A DNA stretch of 41,620 nucleotides from Clostridia bacterium. Its GTDB lineage: Bacteria > Bacillota > Clostridia > Christensenellales > Borkfalkiaceae. A model generated the notes under the pieces. The model did no database searches. It was not told the DNA's origin and was given only the letters and a program-made list of their open reading frames with translations. The position numbers and the translations under genes were made by a program. The stretch is from NCBI GenBank assembly GCA_900770685.1, contig CAAGLC010000110.1, positions 1 to 41,620 on the forward strand. Reading direction: 5' to 3'. Below, piece by piece: positions 15,125 through 22,908 of this stretch (the first letter of the stretch is position 1; each line of letters begins with the position of its first letter).

Positions 15125-16207
15125 TTATTCTTCGGGATTTATCGAGTTGAACTCTTTGGTCATAGATTTGCTTGAGAACAAGAAAATTCCTACGAACAAT
15201 ATAATTGCAAGTTCTACGATTATATAAAGGTTGTACACGAATGACCAGCCTAACGCCGAGTATCCTTCCATTGCCCAAGAGGAGAAAACGTAATATCCAC
15301 TTAAGAAGTGGCAAAGGTATCTTAGCACGCAAGCGATAACCGCGCCGACTAAAAATTTAGGTAAATCGCCTTTTATAAACTTAAAGTCTTTTACTAGTCC
15401 ACTAAGACCGATAACGCCGAACGCGAGGGGGTAATCGATTAAAACCTGCATTGGTTGATAAATCTGCGGGGATTGTAAGCATTGAAGCAATCCGTATATA
15501 ACGCCTGCGAAAACGCCTTTTCTTGCTCCGAAAACGTATGAATAAATTATAAGTGGAAGCATCGATGCAAGGGTTACCGAGCCACCTTGTGGGAGTGAGA
15601 AGAGTTTTACGTATGAGAGAGCAAAGGATAACGAAATGCAAATTCCTGCAAACGATAACGATTTAGAAGGCGAAGCCGTGCCGTTATCCTTACCAAAGAA
15701 AAAGAGTAATACGGCAACGACCAAAACCAAAGCGCCGGTTAAATAATACATACCGTTATCTAAAGGAACGTATTCTTCGCCAACGGTGGGAAGTAAGAAA
15801 AGCAAAGCAATTGCAAGCAATACTGCAAGGCTAATTCCAATTGTGTTGCAAATTTTAAACGCCTTTTTATTGGTTAAACTGGTAATAATTCCTGCAACGG
15901 CATAACAAAACAGCAATATGGTAAACGTTAATATTAAATAAAAATTCCTATCGATTTCCGCTTTCACGATTAGTCTTGTAATCATAAAAAGGGAAATGCA
16001 CGCCGTTAGAGTTACGGTAAATCCGACGAGTATTCCAACGGTAACGTTCTTAAACTTAGTTAGACTGTCGGAGCGAGTAAGTTTTAAGATTACGTAAATT
16101 ACGGTTAAAATTATCGCTAACCCCAAAACCAAATATAGGGCAAAGTCCATTAGGGCGGAGTAGGCTATTTTAAGCCCGTCTTTACCGAGTGTTAAAAGTT
16201 CTTTCAT
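15125..16207 (-). CDS. thiT: Thiamine ECF transporter substrate-binding subunit ThiT with extra N-terminal membrane domain
   Basis: 360 residues, about twice the length of typical ThiT. The C-terminal ~175 residues match ThiT: SVTLASMLPLIIYSYVFGAR, GVIYGLLQCLQ, QVLIDYPLAFGVIGLSG, LCHFLSGYYVFSSW and GWSFVYNLY, six membrane helices that bind thiamine and dock on a shared EcfAAT energising module. The N-terminal ~180 residues add about five more membrane helices with no recognised function. The start at 16207 has AAGGAGA seven bases upstream; earlier in-frame starts would fall inside the riboswitch expression platform. A TPP riboswitch upstream confirms the thiamine assignment. The EcfA/EcfT genes are not in the window. 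Confidence 0.88.
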   Translation of the reverse strand: MKELLTLGKDGLKIAYSALMDFALYLVLGLAIILTVIYVILKLTRSDSLTKFKNVTVGILVGFTVTLTACISLFMITRLIVKAEIDRNFYLILTFTILLFCYAVAGIITSLTNKKAFKICNTIGISLAVLLAIALLFLLPTVGEEYVPLDNGMYYLTGALVLVVAVLLFFFGKDNGTASPSKSLSFAGICISLSFALSYVKLFSLPQGGSVTLASMLPLIIYSYVFGARKGVFAGVIYGLLQCLQSPQIYQPMQVLIDYPLAFGVIGLSGLVKDFKFIKGDLPKFLVGAVIACVLRYLCHFLSGYYVFSSWAMEGYSALGWSFVYNLYIIVELAIILFVGIFLFSSKSMTKEFNSINPEE

Positions 16208-16233
16208 TTTTCTCTCCTTTACCGCTATAAAAT

Positions 16234-16261
16234 AAGCGCCCTTTTTAGTTAAAGGGCGCTT
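16234..16261 (-). terminator. Expression-platform hairpin of the TPP riboswitch
   Basis: 11-bp stem AAGCGCCCTTT (16234-16244) / AAAGGGCGCTT (16251-16261) between the aptamer and the thiT ribosome binding site, followed on the minus strand by ATTTTAT. Probably a TPP-stabilised terminator. Confidence 0.7.
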
Positions 16262-16264
16262 TAG

Positions 16265-16355
16265 TTTTAACATTATTGCATTTTCCTTCAAGCATTACCT
16301 TGCGGATTCAATGGTATAATCTCAGCCTTTCGGCACCCATAGCGGTTATTAAATT
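16265..16355 (-). promoter_or_regulatory. TPP (thiamine pyrophosphate) riboswitch
   Basis: On the minus strand the THI-box signatures appear in order: GGGTGCC, GGCTGAGA, ACCATTGAATCC, GGTAATGC and GAAGGAAA. It lies directly upstream of thiT and should lower thiT expression when thiamine pyrophosphate is plentiful. Confidence 0.9.
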
Positions 16356-16366
16356 TTGTTAGACTT

Positions 16367-16395
16367 ATGTTATCACAAAAAAAATCTTGCGTCAA
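16367..16395 (-). promoter_or_regulatory. Promoter of thiT/TPP riboswitch
   Basis: Minus strand: TTGACG (16395-16390), 17-base spacer, extended -10 TGA-TAACAT (16372-16367). Its -35 overlaps the divergent yfbR -35 by three bases. Confidence 0.6.
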
Positions 16396-16415
16396 GTGAT
16401 TTTATGTGTTAAAAT
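16387..16415 (+). promoter_or_regulatory. Promoter of yfbR
   Basis: TTGCGT (16387-16392), 17-base spacer, extended -10 TGT-TAAAAT (16407-16415). Confidence 0.65.
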
Positions 16416-16448
16416 GCTTGTACTGTAATTTAGGGTGGTGAATATAAA

Positions 16449-17024
16449 ATGTTTAAGTTCTTTGCGTTTATGAATCGTATGAAGTATATAAAAAGATGGT
16501 CTTTAATGCGTTCGGTTAGGGAAGAAAACATAATGGAACATAGCCAACAAGTTGCCGTAATCGCGCACGCATTGGCTTTAATTTGTAATAAAAAGTTCGG
16601 TGGACAGATTGACGTTTCAAAAACCGTTTTAATGGCGCAATATCACGAAGTGGGAGAAGTTATAACGGGGGATTTGCCAACGCCTATAAAGTATTTTAAT
16701 CCGGAAATATCTAACGCGTATAAAGATTTAGAAAGAAACGCATGCGAAAAAATTCTAAATATGCTCCCTGAAGAACTTGAGAGCGAATATCGTCAATTTG
16801 TATTGCCTAACACCAATTCCGAAGAATATAAAATCGTAAAATTAGCAGATAGGATGTCGGCGTATTTAAAATGTATAGAAGAAATTAAAGCGGGCAATTC
16901 GGAGTTTAAGAAAGCGAAAAGGTCCATAGAGAGCGACCTAAAGGCATCGAACAGACCGGAAGTTGCGTATTATTTAAAAGAATTTGCGCCTGCTTTCGAA
17001 TTAACGTTAGACGAACTCGATTAG
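16449..17024 (+). CDS. yfbR: YfbR-family HD-domain 5'-deoxynucleotidase-like protein
   Basis: 191 residues, close to E. coli YfbR in length and in sequence throughout: LMRSVREENIMEHSQQVAVIAHALA, TGDLPTPIKYFNPEI, KLADRMSAYLKCIEEIKAGN and the C-terminal LTLDEL. YfbR dephosphorylates deoxyribonucleoside 5'-monophosphates using a divalent metal held by the HD motif. Here the motif reads YHEVGE (His66-Glu67) instead of the usual YHD, a conservative but striking change at a metal ligand. His31 and the later Asp of KLADR are kept. Weak SD GGGTGG upstream. The gene is monocistronic between thiT and the ABC ATPase. Confidence 0.87.
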   Translation: MFKFFAFMNRMKYIKRWSLMRSVREENIMEHSQQVAVIAHALALICNKKFGGQIDVSKTVLMAQYHEVGEVITGDLPTPIKYFNPEISNAYKDLERNACEKILNMLPEELESEYRQFVLPNTNSEEYKIVKLADRMSAYLKCIEEIKAGNSEFKKAKRSIESDLKASNRPEVAYYLKEFAPAFELTLDELD

Positions 17025-17072
17025 TTTGTGCAAAATGTATAATAACAATATTATTGTTAGTGCTTTTTTTAG

Positions 17073-17101
17073 TTGCAAAAAGTTATGGTTGGTGTTATAA
17101 T
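17073..17101 (+). promoter_or_regulatory. Promoter of the ABC ATPase gene
   Basis: TTGCAA (17073-17078), 17-base spacer, extended -10 TGT-TATAAT (17096-17101). One of the strongest-looking promoters in the window. Confidence 0.8.
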
Positions 17102-17142
17102 TTACTAGAAAACAATTGAATATTTGACGAGTGGAGGAATAT

Positions 17143-18576
17143 ATGTCAAGTTTAAATCTTAAAAATATTTACAAAGTGTACCCATCCGGTGTAACGGCGG
17201 TAAGCGATTTCAATTTGGATATTGAAGACAAAGAGTTTATCGTTTTCGTTGGACCTTCTGGTTGTGGTAAATCAACTACTCTCCGTATGATAGCTGGTCT
17301 TGAAGAGATTTCTGACGGTGAACTATATATCGACGGTTTGTTAGTTAACGATATAGCGCCAAAGGATAGAGATATCGCGATGGTTTTCCAAAACTACGCT
17401 CTTTATCCTCATATGACCGTTTACGATAATATGGCGTTCGGTCTTAAACTCAGAAAGATGCCCAAAGAAGAAATCGACGCTAGAGTTAAAGAAGCAGCAA
17501 GAATTCTCGGTATTGAAATGTATCTTTCAAGAAAACCGAAGGCTCTTTCCGGTGGTCAAAGACAACGTGTTGCTTTAGGCCGTGCAATTGTTCGTGAACC
17601 TAAAGTATTCTTACTTGACGAACCTCTTTCAAACTTAGACGCAAAACTTCGTTCACAAATGAGAACGGAAATTTCAAAACTTCACAATAGACTTGCTACG
17701 ACCTTTATTTACGTTACCCACGACCAAGTAGAAGCAATGACCATGGGTACTAGAATCGTAGTTATGAAAGACGGATATATGCAACAGGTTGACGAACCGC
17801 TTAACCTTTACGATTATCCTATCAACCAATTCGTTGCAGGCTTTATCGGAACTCCGCAAATGAACTTCTTCAACGCAGTTTTAACCGGAACTAAGAATAA
17901 AGTTTACGTTGAGTTTGGTAACGATAAGGTTCTTCTTCCTAAGGAAAAAGTTGCGCTCATTTGTAATCTCGACCAATATCTTAACACCGGCAAACCGGTT
18001 ATATTCGGTATTCGTCCTGAAAACATTGACGCAGACGAAGTTGCTCTTAAGAACGCAAAAGCAAACGAAGCGCTCATTAAGGTTGGCGTAGAATTCGTTG
18101 AAGACTTAGGTGCAGAAACGATTTTATACTGCAAAACCAGCGATATCGAAGAAAGTGGCGATATAATCGACGTTAAGGCAAACCTTATTGCTAAAGTTGA
18201 TAGCCGTTCAGTTGCAAGAGAAGGGGACGACGTTGAACTTGCATTAGATATGACTAGATGTCATCTCTTCGATAAGGAAACCGAACTTACTATCGTTGCT
18301 CGTACCGAAGACGGTAAGAAGGAACTCGAAGAACTTCAATACAACCGCTTGAACGCAGAAAGAATTAAGGCTGAAGAACAAGCAGAAAAAGAAGCTGAAG
18401 AAGCTGCTAAATTAGCTGCTAAACTCGAAAAGAAAAACAACCTCTTAAAGAAATTCGGTCTTGCAAAAAGGGAAGACCTCGTTCCTAACTTTGATGAAAG
18501 CGAAGAAACTGTTGAAGAAGTAGTTGCTGAAGAAGTTAGCGAAGAGCAAGCAGAAGAAAAAGAAGATAAAGAATAA
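17143..18576 (+). CDS. Sugar ABC transporter ATP-binding protein, MsmX/UgpC type, with charged C-terminal tail
   Basis: 477 residues. Walker A GPSGCGKST (37-45), Q-loop VFQNYALYPHMTVYDN, signature LSGGQRQRVALGRA, Walker B VFLLDEPLSNLD and the switch THDQVEAMTM are all intact; a C-terminal OB-type regulatory domain follows (FGIRPENI). This family energises carbohydrate importers and one copy often serves several permeases. No permease or binding protein is adjacent, so it is an orphan, as B. subtilis MsmX is. The last ~80 residues are unusual: Ala/Glu/Lys-rich, coiled-coil-like, then very acidic. Start at 17143, with GGAGG 6 bases upstream; an in-frame GTG at 17131 lies in that site. Confidence 0.9.
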   Translation: MSSLNLKNIYKVYPSGVTAVSDFNLDIEDKEFIVFVGPSGCGKSTTLRMIAGLEEISDGELYIDGLLVNDIAPKDRDIAMVFQNYALYPHMTVYDNMAFGLKLRKMPKEEIDARVKEAARILGIEMYLSRKPKALSGGQRQRVALGRAIVREPKVFLLDEPLSNLDAKLRSQMRTEISKLHNRLATTFIYVTHDQVEAMTMGTRIVVMKDGYMQQVDEPLNLYDYPINQFVAGFIGTPQMNFFNAVLTGTKNKVYVEFGNDKVLLPKEKVALICNLDQYLNTGKPVIFGIRPENIDADEVALKNAKANEALIKVGVEFVEDLGAETILYCKTSDIEESGDIIDVKANLIAKVDSRSVAREGDDVELALDMTRCHLFDKETELTIVARTEDGKKELEELQYNRLNAERIKAEEQAEKEAEEAAKLAAKLEKKNNLLKKFGLAKREDLVPNFDESEETVEEVVAEEVSEEQAEEKEDKE

Positions 18577-18593
18577 TTTATTTTGAAATACAA

Positions 18594-18630
18594 AAGAAAG
18601 CCGAAACGAGTTCGGCTTTCTTGTTTTTTA
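18594..18630 (+). terminator. Terminator of the ABC ATPase gene
   Basis: 11-bp stem AGAAAGCCGAA (18595-18605) / TTCGGCTTTCT (18611-18621), loop ACGAG, then TGTTTTTT. Confidence 0.92.
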
Positions 18631-18682
18631 AATACCGAAGTAAAATCAAGGTTGAAAGCATTATATTAAATTAAATTTACTA

Positions 18683-18711
18683 TTGAAATTTTTATAGAAA
18701 TAGGGTAAAAT
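18683..18711 (+). promoter_or_regulatory. Promoter of regulator-protease pair
   Basis: TTGAAA (18683-18688), 17-base spacer, TAAAAT (18706-18711). Confidence 0.65.
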
Positions 18712-18743
18712 AATGGGTAGAAGAAATTTAGTAGGGAATAAGT

Positions 18744-19781
18744 ATGGATTTAGGGATAGATAAGTTTATTGATGAAATACAAATGAATATCGGCGTTGAC
18801 CTTACCGTATATAATGAAAAAGGTGAAAAAATATACGGCGTTTCTAACGATACTTGCATAACCGATTTTAACCAAAAGTATTTAGACACCACGAGCAATT
18901 TTACGCTTTTCAGGTTAATTTTTAAGGGCAGGAAGTTTATAGTTAGAATAGACGGCGTTGGTTCGGTTATCGATAATTATTCGTATTTAATAAAAGAACT
19001 TGCCGAAAAAACCAACGAAAAGGCTAATATAGGCTCAAGGGACGAGTTTTTGAAAACGTTATTGCTTGGGGAGTTAGGGTATTATCACGTATCTAAACTT
19101 TCAAAAAAATACGGCTTAAACGAAGACGTTCCCGCTTGCGCAATGCTTATTTCGGTAAATCCTGAAAAGACGCATGAAGTGATGAACGTTATTAACGCCT
19201 ACGTTTCAGACCGTATGGATTTTGCCGTCGTTATAGACGAAAGTCAAATAGGATTCGTTAAGTTCATACTTGGTGAGGATGACGATTACCGTTCGGTTAC
19301 CGAGTACGCGGAATTTTTATTCTTGTCCATACTAGAAGAAACGGGAGTTCATCCCTTTATAGTAGTTGGAAGTTCCGTTTCGTCCATTTTAGAAATTTCC
19401 AATTCGTATTCGCACGCCGTTTCGGCTTTCAGATTAAGAAATTTTGTTTCGTTAAACGGGAACGTGCATACTTTTAAGGAATATATATTTATAAAGATAT
19501 TAGAAGATTTACCTAAGAGCAAGTTAACCGAGTACTTAGATATACTTATGGATTCTCAAGCGGAAGAAATTTTCTCAAACGAAGAAATGATGATAACCGC
19601 TGAAGAATTTTTAGAGAACAATCTAAACGTTTCCGAAACTTCGAGAAAACTGTATTTGCATAGAAACACTCTTACTTATAGGCTCGACAAAATTGAGAAA
19701 GCGACGGGGCTTGACGTTAGAAAATTCTCAGACGCAGTTACCTTCAGGCTCATTTCAGCATTATCTAAAAGGGTAAAATAA
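18744..19781 (+). CDS. CdaR/PucR-type transcriptional regulator
   Basis: 345 residues. The C-terminal ~60 residues form the PucR/CdaR-type helix-turn-helix (AEEFLENNLNVSETSRKLYL, HRNTLTYRLDKIEKATGLDVRKFSDA). The N-terminal ~100 residues (EIQMNIGVDLTVYNEKGEKIYG) resemble the sugar-diacid recognition domain found in CdaR, and the middle has the GGDEF-like fold typical of the family. CdaR activates use of glucarate and similar acids; here the target and ligand are unknown. It is transcribed with the S41 protease that starts at the very next base, so the two are translationally coupled. A weak SD AGGGA lies upstream of the ATG. Confidence 0.8.
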   Translation: MDLGIDKFIDEIQMNIGVDLTVYNEKGEKIYGVSNDTCITDFNQKYLDTTSNFTLFRLIFKGRKFIVRIDGVGSVIDNYSYLIKELAEKTNEKANIGSRDEFLKTLLLGELGYYHVSKLSKKYGLNEDVPACAMLISVNPEKTHEVMNVINAYVSDRMDFAVVIDESQIGFVKFILGEDDDYRSVTEYAEFLFLSILEETGVHPFIVVGSSVSSILEISNSYSHAVSAFRLRNFVSLNGNVHTFKEYIFIKILEDLPKSKLTEYLDILMDSQAEEIFSNEEMMITAEEFLENNLNVSETSRKLYLHRNTLTYRLDKIEKATGLDVRKFSDAVTFRLISALSKRVK

Positions 19782-21077
19782 ATGGAACAAAAAATGAAAA
19801 CCAAGAAAAAAGTTTTAATTATAATAATATCGGTTTTATCGCTCGTAATTAGTTTTACGGGCGGATTTTTTACACATTATTTTTCGCAAGGACAAACTCT
19901 TAGGCTCGTTGAGGAGATAACGAATATTATTGAGAATAATGCAAAATCGCCTTACGGGGAAGATAAAGAGTTTTCCTCCGTTTTGATTGCGAAAAAACTT
20001 GTTGAAGGCGTTTTGGACAACGACGATTACGCCGTGTATTATTCAGAGCAAGAGTACGAAAAAATAAAAAAACGAAACGTTGGCAATTACGAGGGGCTGG
20101 GGTTTTCTCCTTATTTAGACCTTCCATACGTGTATTCGGTAGTGGGAAATTCGCCGGCAGACAGGGCGGGATTAAAAAAGGAAGATAATATTATTAGCGT
20201 ATCGGTTAACGGTGGTGAGCCTGTTTTAACCTCGAAAACTAGCGATTTAGAAAACGAAATAAAAGACATTACCTCTAACGACCAAGTTGTCTTTTTAGTC
20301 GAACGGGACGGGGAGAAGAATCCTTTACAATTGCAAATGAAAAAGGAAAACTTTGTCGCTTCGTACGTTACCTATATAGATAGCGAAAAGGGTATTAAGT
20401 TTTGGTCGTTTGACGGAACTAACCCTGAAATGACTTATTTTAGCGAATATAAAAACGAGAGTTTGCCGTTAGACACCGCGCATATACTATTAACTTCGTT
20501 TGAAGGGGGCGCTTCGGAGCAGTTAGGGCAAGTTTTAGATTACGCGTATTCGCACGGCAGACAAAAGATTATACTCGACCTTAGGGGCAACGGAGGGGGG
20601 ATGATGAGCGTATTAGAAAAGGTTGCATCATATTTTATAAATAACGGTGGAAATAAAAACAACCTTATAACTAAGGGTGAAGAAAGAAAGGGTAGTTCAA
20701 GTTTTTATACTGACGGAAATAATTTTAATTCTAATCTAAAGGAAGTAGTCGTAATTGCAGATCAGAGAACGGCTTCTGCTTCCGAGTGTTTAATCGGAGC
20801 AATGCTTTGTTACGGGGACGCAGGCTTTTCATACGACAATTTGTTGATAACTAAGAACGCAAACAGAAACAACTTTAGCACCTACGGAAAAGGTATAATG
20901 CAAACTACGTTTCCGTTGGTATCCGGTGGCGCGTTAAAACTCACTACGGCAAGAATTTATTGGCCGGATTTAACAACTTGTATTCAAGGCGTTGGAATAG
21001 AACAAAAAAATTCTGCAAATCAAGTGAGCGACACTAACGCTATAGAAAGGGCTGTGGAAATTTTAAGCGCGTCCTAA
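19782..21077 (+). CDS. S41-family C-terminal processing peptidase (CtpA-like), membrane-anchored
   Basis: 431 residues. One N-terminal membrane helix (about 10-30, after KMKTKKK) anchors the protease outside the cell. A PDZ domain follows (GLGFSPYLDLPYVYSVVGNSPADRAGLKKEDNII, about 105-185), then the peptidase core: ILDLRGNGGGMMSVLE, the serine in TASASECLIGAM (about 330) and the lysine in TYGKGIMQTTF of the Ser-Lys dyad. Such enzymes trim or degrade exported proteins. The ATG directly abuts the stop of the CdaR-like regulator, so they form an operon. Its TAA overlaps the stop codon of the convergent small gene. Confidence 0.88.
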   Translation: MEQKMKTKKKVLIIIISVLSLVISFTGGFFTHYFSQGQTLRLVEEITNIIENNAKSPYGEDKEFSSVLIAKKLVEGVLDNDDYAVYYSEQEYEKIKKRNVGNYEGLGFSPYLDLPYVYSVVGNSPADRAGLKKEDNIISVSVNGGEPVLTSKTSDLENEIKDITSNDQVVFLVERDGEKNPLQLQMKKENFVASYVTYIDSEKGIKFWSFDGTNPEMTYFSEYKNESLPLDTAHILLTSFEGGASEQLGQVLDYAYSHGRQKIILDLRGNGGGMMSVLEKVASYFINNGGNKNNLITKGEERKGSSSFYTDGNNFNSNLKEVVVIADQRTASASECLIGAMLCYGDAGFSYDNLLITKNANRNNFSTYGKGIMQTTFPLVSGGALKLTTARIYWPDLTTCIQGVGIEQKNSANQVSDTNAIERAVEILSAS

Positions 21078-21346
21078 CGGGAGAAGAAACAGTTTAGCGT
21101 TGAAACGATTTCCTTGTCGGCAAAGTTCTCTATAGGCGTAGTTTTATCCGGCTCGACCGAAAGGTTAATCGGGTTGGTTAATGAAGGTTTAATTAATAAA
21201 CGCAATAAAGGCGCAAAGTCTTCCGGCTTTGCGTTTTTTAACGTCTGTTTAATATCAAACCCGTTCTGCTCAAATAGTTTAATAATAGGCTCGAATTGTT
21301 CGCCAAACGAAGATAAAAAATATTTTAAAATAAATTCTAATATCAT
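21074..21346 (-). CDS. Conserved-looking small protein of unknown function
   Basis: 90 residues, not recognised. It begins with an amphipathic helix (ILEFILKYFLSSFGEQ) and contains KNAKPEDFAPLLRLL; the rest is polar. Reasons to accept it over the overlapping frame on the plus strand: GGAAGG lies eight bases before the ATG, the composition is normal, and the stop codon is arranged back-to-back with that of the protease. It is divergent from the small gene at 21409 (62 bases apart), and both are small, helical and soluble, so a functional pair is possible. Confidence 0.55.
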   Translation of the reverse strand: MILEFILKYFLSSFGEQFEPIIKLFEQNGFDIKQTLKNAKPEDFAPLLRLLIKPSLTNPINLSVEPDKTTPIENFADKEIVSTLNCFFSR

Positions 21347-21408
21347 AAAACGCCTTCCGTTAATATACTATATGTATAAAGCAAAAAAAATGTAATAGGG
21401 GGAATTTT

Positions 21409-21702
21409 ATGCAGGACTTTAACAGTTATACGGAAAACAATAAAAGGAACTTTAATTCAAATCCAAGTGAAGAGTTAGACGGTGGAATCGTAGATATGGT
21501 TACCAAAATGGCAAAGCAGTTTGAAGGCAAGAGCCAAAACGAACTGATTAAAGCCATTTTTGAAGAAGCCAAAAAGCGTAAAAAAGCGGGAACTCTATCC
21601 AACGCGGAAATAGAAGGCTTTTACAATATGCTATATCCGATGCTAGATGATTCGCAAAGAAGAATTCTAAGCAAAATAGTGGCGGACCTTAAAAAGATTT
21701 AG
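21409..21702 (+). CDS. Small helical protein of unknown function
   Basis: 97 residues, not recognised. A polar, Asn-rich N-terminus (~25 residues) is followed by a helical segment (GGIVDMVTKMAKQFEGKSQNE... KKRKKAGTLSNAEIEGFYNM) and ends in LDDSQRRILSKIVADLKKI, resembling a small helical bundle. SD AGGGGG is seven bases before the ATG. The stop codon overlaps that of the convergent cysteine desulfurase-like gene by three bases. No membrane segment or signal peptide. Confidence 0.65.
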   Translation: MQDFNSYTENNKRNFNSNPSEELDGGIVDMVTKMAKQFEGKSQNELIKAIFEEAKKRKKAGTLSNAEIEGFYNMLYPMLDDSQRRILSKIVADLKKI

Positions 21703-22823
21703 CGATTAGTAATTCTTCTTAAGGCGAAAAGGAGATGGGAAATTTCCGAGGCGCTATTGTGGATGCAAACGCTAACCCTAATCAAACCGGATTTTACGGT
21801 ATTTAAGTACTTATGAGTTAGAGGCGCGCAATGAAAACCGCCTCTAACGGCAATATCGTATTCGGAGTTTAATATATCGCAAATTTCCTGACTATCGAAA
21901 CCTTCAATTAAAAAGGAAACTATTCCGAAGGGGTTGGGCTTGCTAAAGAGTTTAATTCTAGGCATTTTAGAGAGTTCGTCAATTATTCTTTTAGTTAAAG
22001 CGTAAGTTTGTTCTCTAAAGTGGGTAAGATTTGCGCTAATAAAGTTTACGCCTTCTTTTAAGGAAGCGATGGCGGGAAGATTTAGAGTGCCTGCTTCTAA
22101 TCTTTCGGGATAGTTTTCCGGCATATCTTGATTAAAGGTGTCAACACCCGAGCCTCCGAAAGATACGGGGTTAACGGTAACGCCGTCGTTAATTAATAAA
22201 GCCCCACTCCCCATTATTCCGTAAAGACCTTTATGACCTGCAACGGCAAGAAGGGAAATATTATCGTCCTTAATAGAAACGGGAATATGTCCAGCGCCTT
22301 GCGCTCCGTCTACTAAAAAAAGGAGATTGTTGCGTTTAGCGATTTCGCCTATTTTCTTATAAGGCATTTGTTCGCCGGTAACGTTGCTTGCGAGAGTGCA
22401 AACGATAAGATAGGTATTATCGTTGATTTTACTTTCTATTACCTCGGAAATATCTTGATTATCTAAGGGAGATACTACGTCTAAGGTAATAAGACCTAAC
22501 CTTTCTAGATAAAAAAGAGGTCTTAAAACCGAGTTGTGTTCAAAAGTGGTGGTAATTACGTGGCCACCTTTTTTTACCGTCCCGAAAATTGCAAGGTTAA
22601 GAGATTCGGTGCAGTTTTTAGTGAAGATAACTCTATCGAACGAGCAACCGAAGAAAGCGGAAAGTTTTTCCCTGCAAGAAAGAATAATTTCCGAGCCGGT
22701 AATAGCCAGTCTATGAGAACTTCTACCGGGATTAGCGGATAAAAATTTTATAACCGTTTCGGCTACGTCGGTAACTGCTCTAGGCTTAAAACCGCCGGTT
22801 GCGGCGTTGTCTAAATATATCAT
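21699..22823 (-). CDS. Cysteine desulfurase-family protein (class V aminotransferase)
   Basis: 374 residues. MIYLDNAATGGFKP opens the fold; TKNCTESLNLAI, the cofactor-binding DGAQGAGH and the PLP lysine in AGHKGLYG (about 205) are present, and RGGFHCAPLTHKYL holds the catalytic cysteine (about 340). It takes sulfur (or selenium) from cysteine (selenocysteine) as a persulfide. The divergent DUF3343 gene suggests the subgroup linked to selenium/sulfur relay (TIGR01977-like) rather than Isc/Suf cluster assembly, and no iscU/sufU gene is near. Start: SD ACGGAG. Promoter at 22866-22894. Confidence 0.88.
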   Translation of the reverse strand: MIYLDNAATGGFKPRAVTDVAETVIKFLSANPGRSSHRLAITGSEIILSCREKLSAFFGCSFDRVIFTKNCTESLNLAIFGTVKKGGHVITTTFEHNSVLRPLFYLERLGLITLDVVSPLDNQDISEVIESKINDNTYLIVCTLASNVTGEQMPYKKIGEIAKRNNLLFLVDGAQGAGHIPVSIKDDNISLLAVAGHKGLYGIMGSGALLINDGVTVNPVSFGGSGVDTFNQDMPENYPERLEAGTLNLPAIASLKEGVNFISANLTHFREQTYALTKRIIDELSKMPRIKLFSKPNPFGIVSFLIEGFDSQEICDILNSEYDIAVRGGFHCAPLTHKYLNTVKSGLIRVSVCIHNSASEISHLLFALRRITNR

Positions 22824-22865
22824 TTAATCTCCGTTAACAAAAAATTTTTTTAGATAATAATATAT

Positions 22866-22894
22866 TGTATAAGGCCATACGTCTTTTTATGCAA
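22866..22894 (-). promoter_or_regulatory. Promoter of the cysteine desulfurase-like gene
   Basis: Minus strand: TTGCAT (22894-22889), 17-base spacer, TATACA (22871-22866). Confidence 0.5.
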
Positions 22895-22908
22895 AGGAGA
22901 AAAATTTT

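Noticed and set aside
21114..21395. 93-codon frame on the plus strand
   Set aside because: It overlaps the minus-strand gene 21074-21346, which has the better ribosome binding site and start context.
22534..22742. Two plus-strand frames of 60-68 codons
   Set aside because: They lie inside the conserved cysteine desulfurase-like gene on the other strand and have no ribosome binding site.
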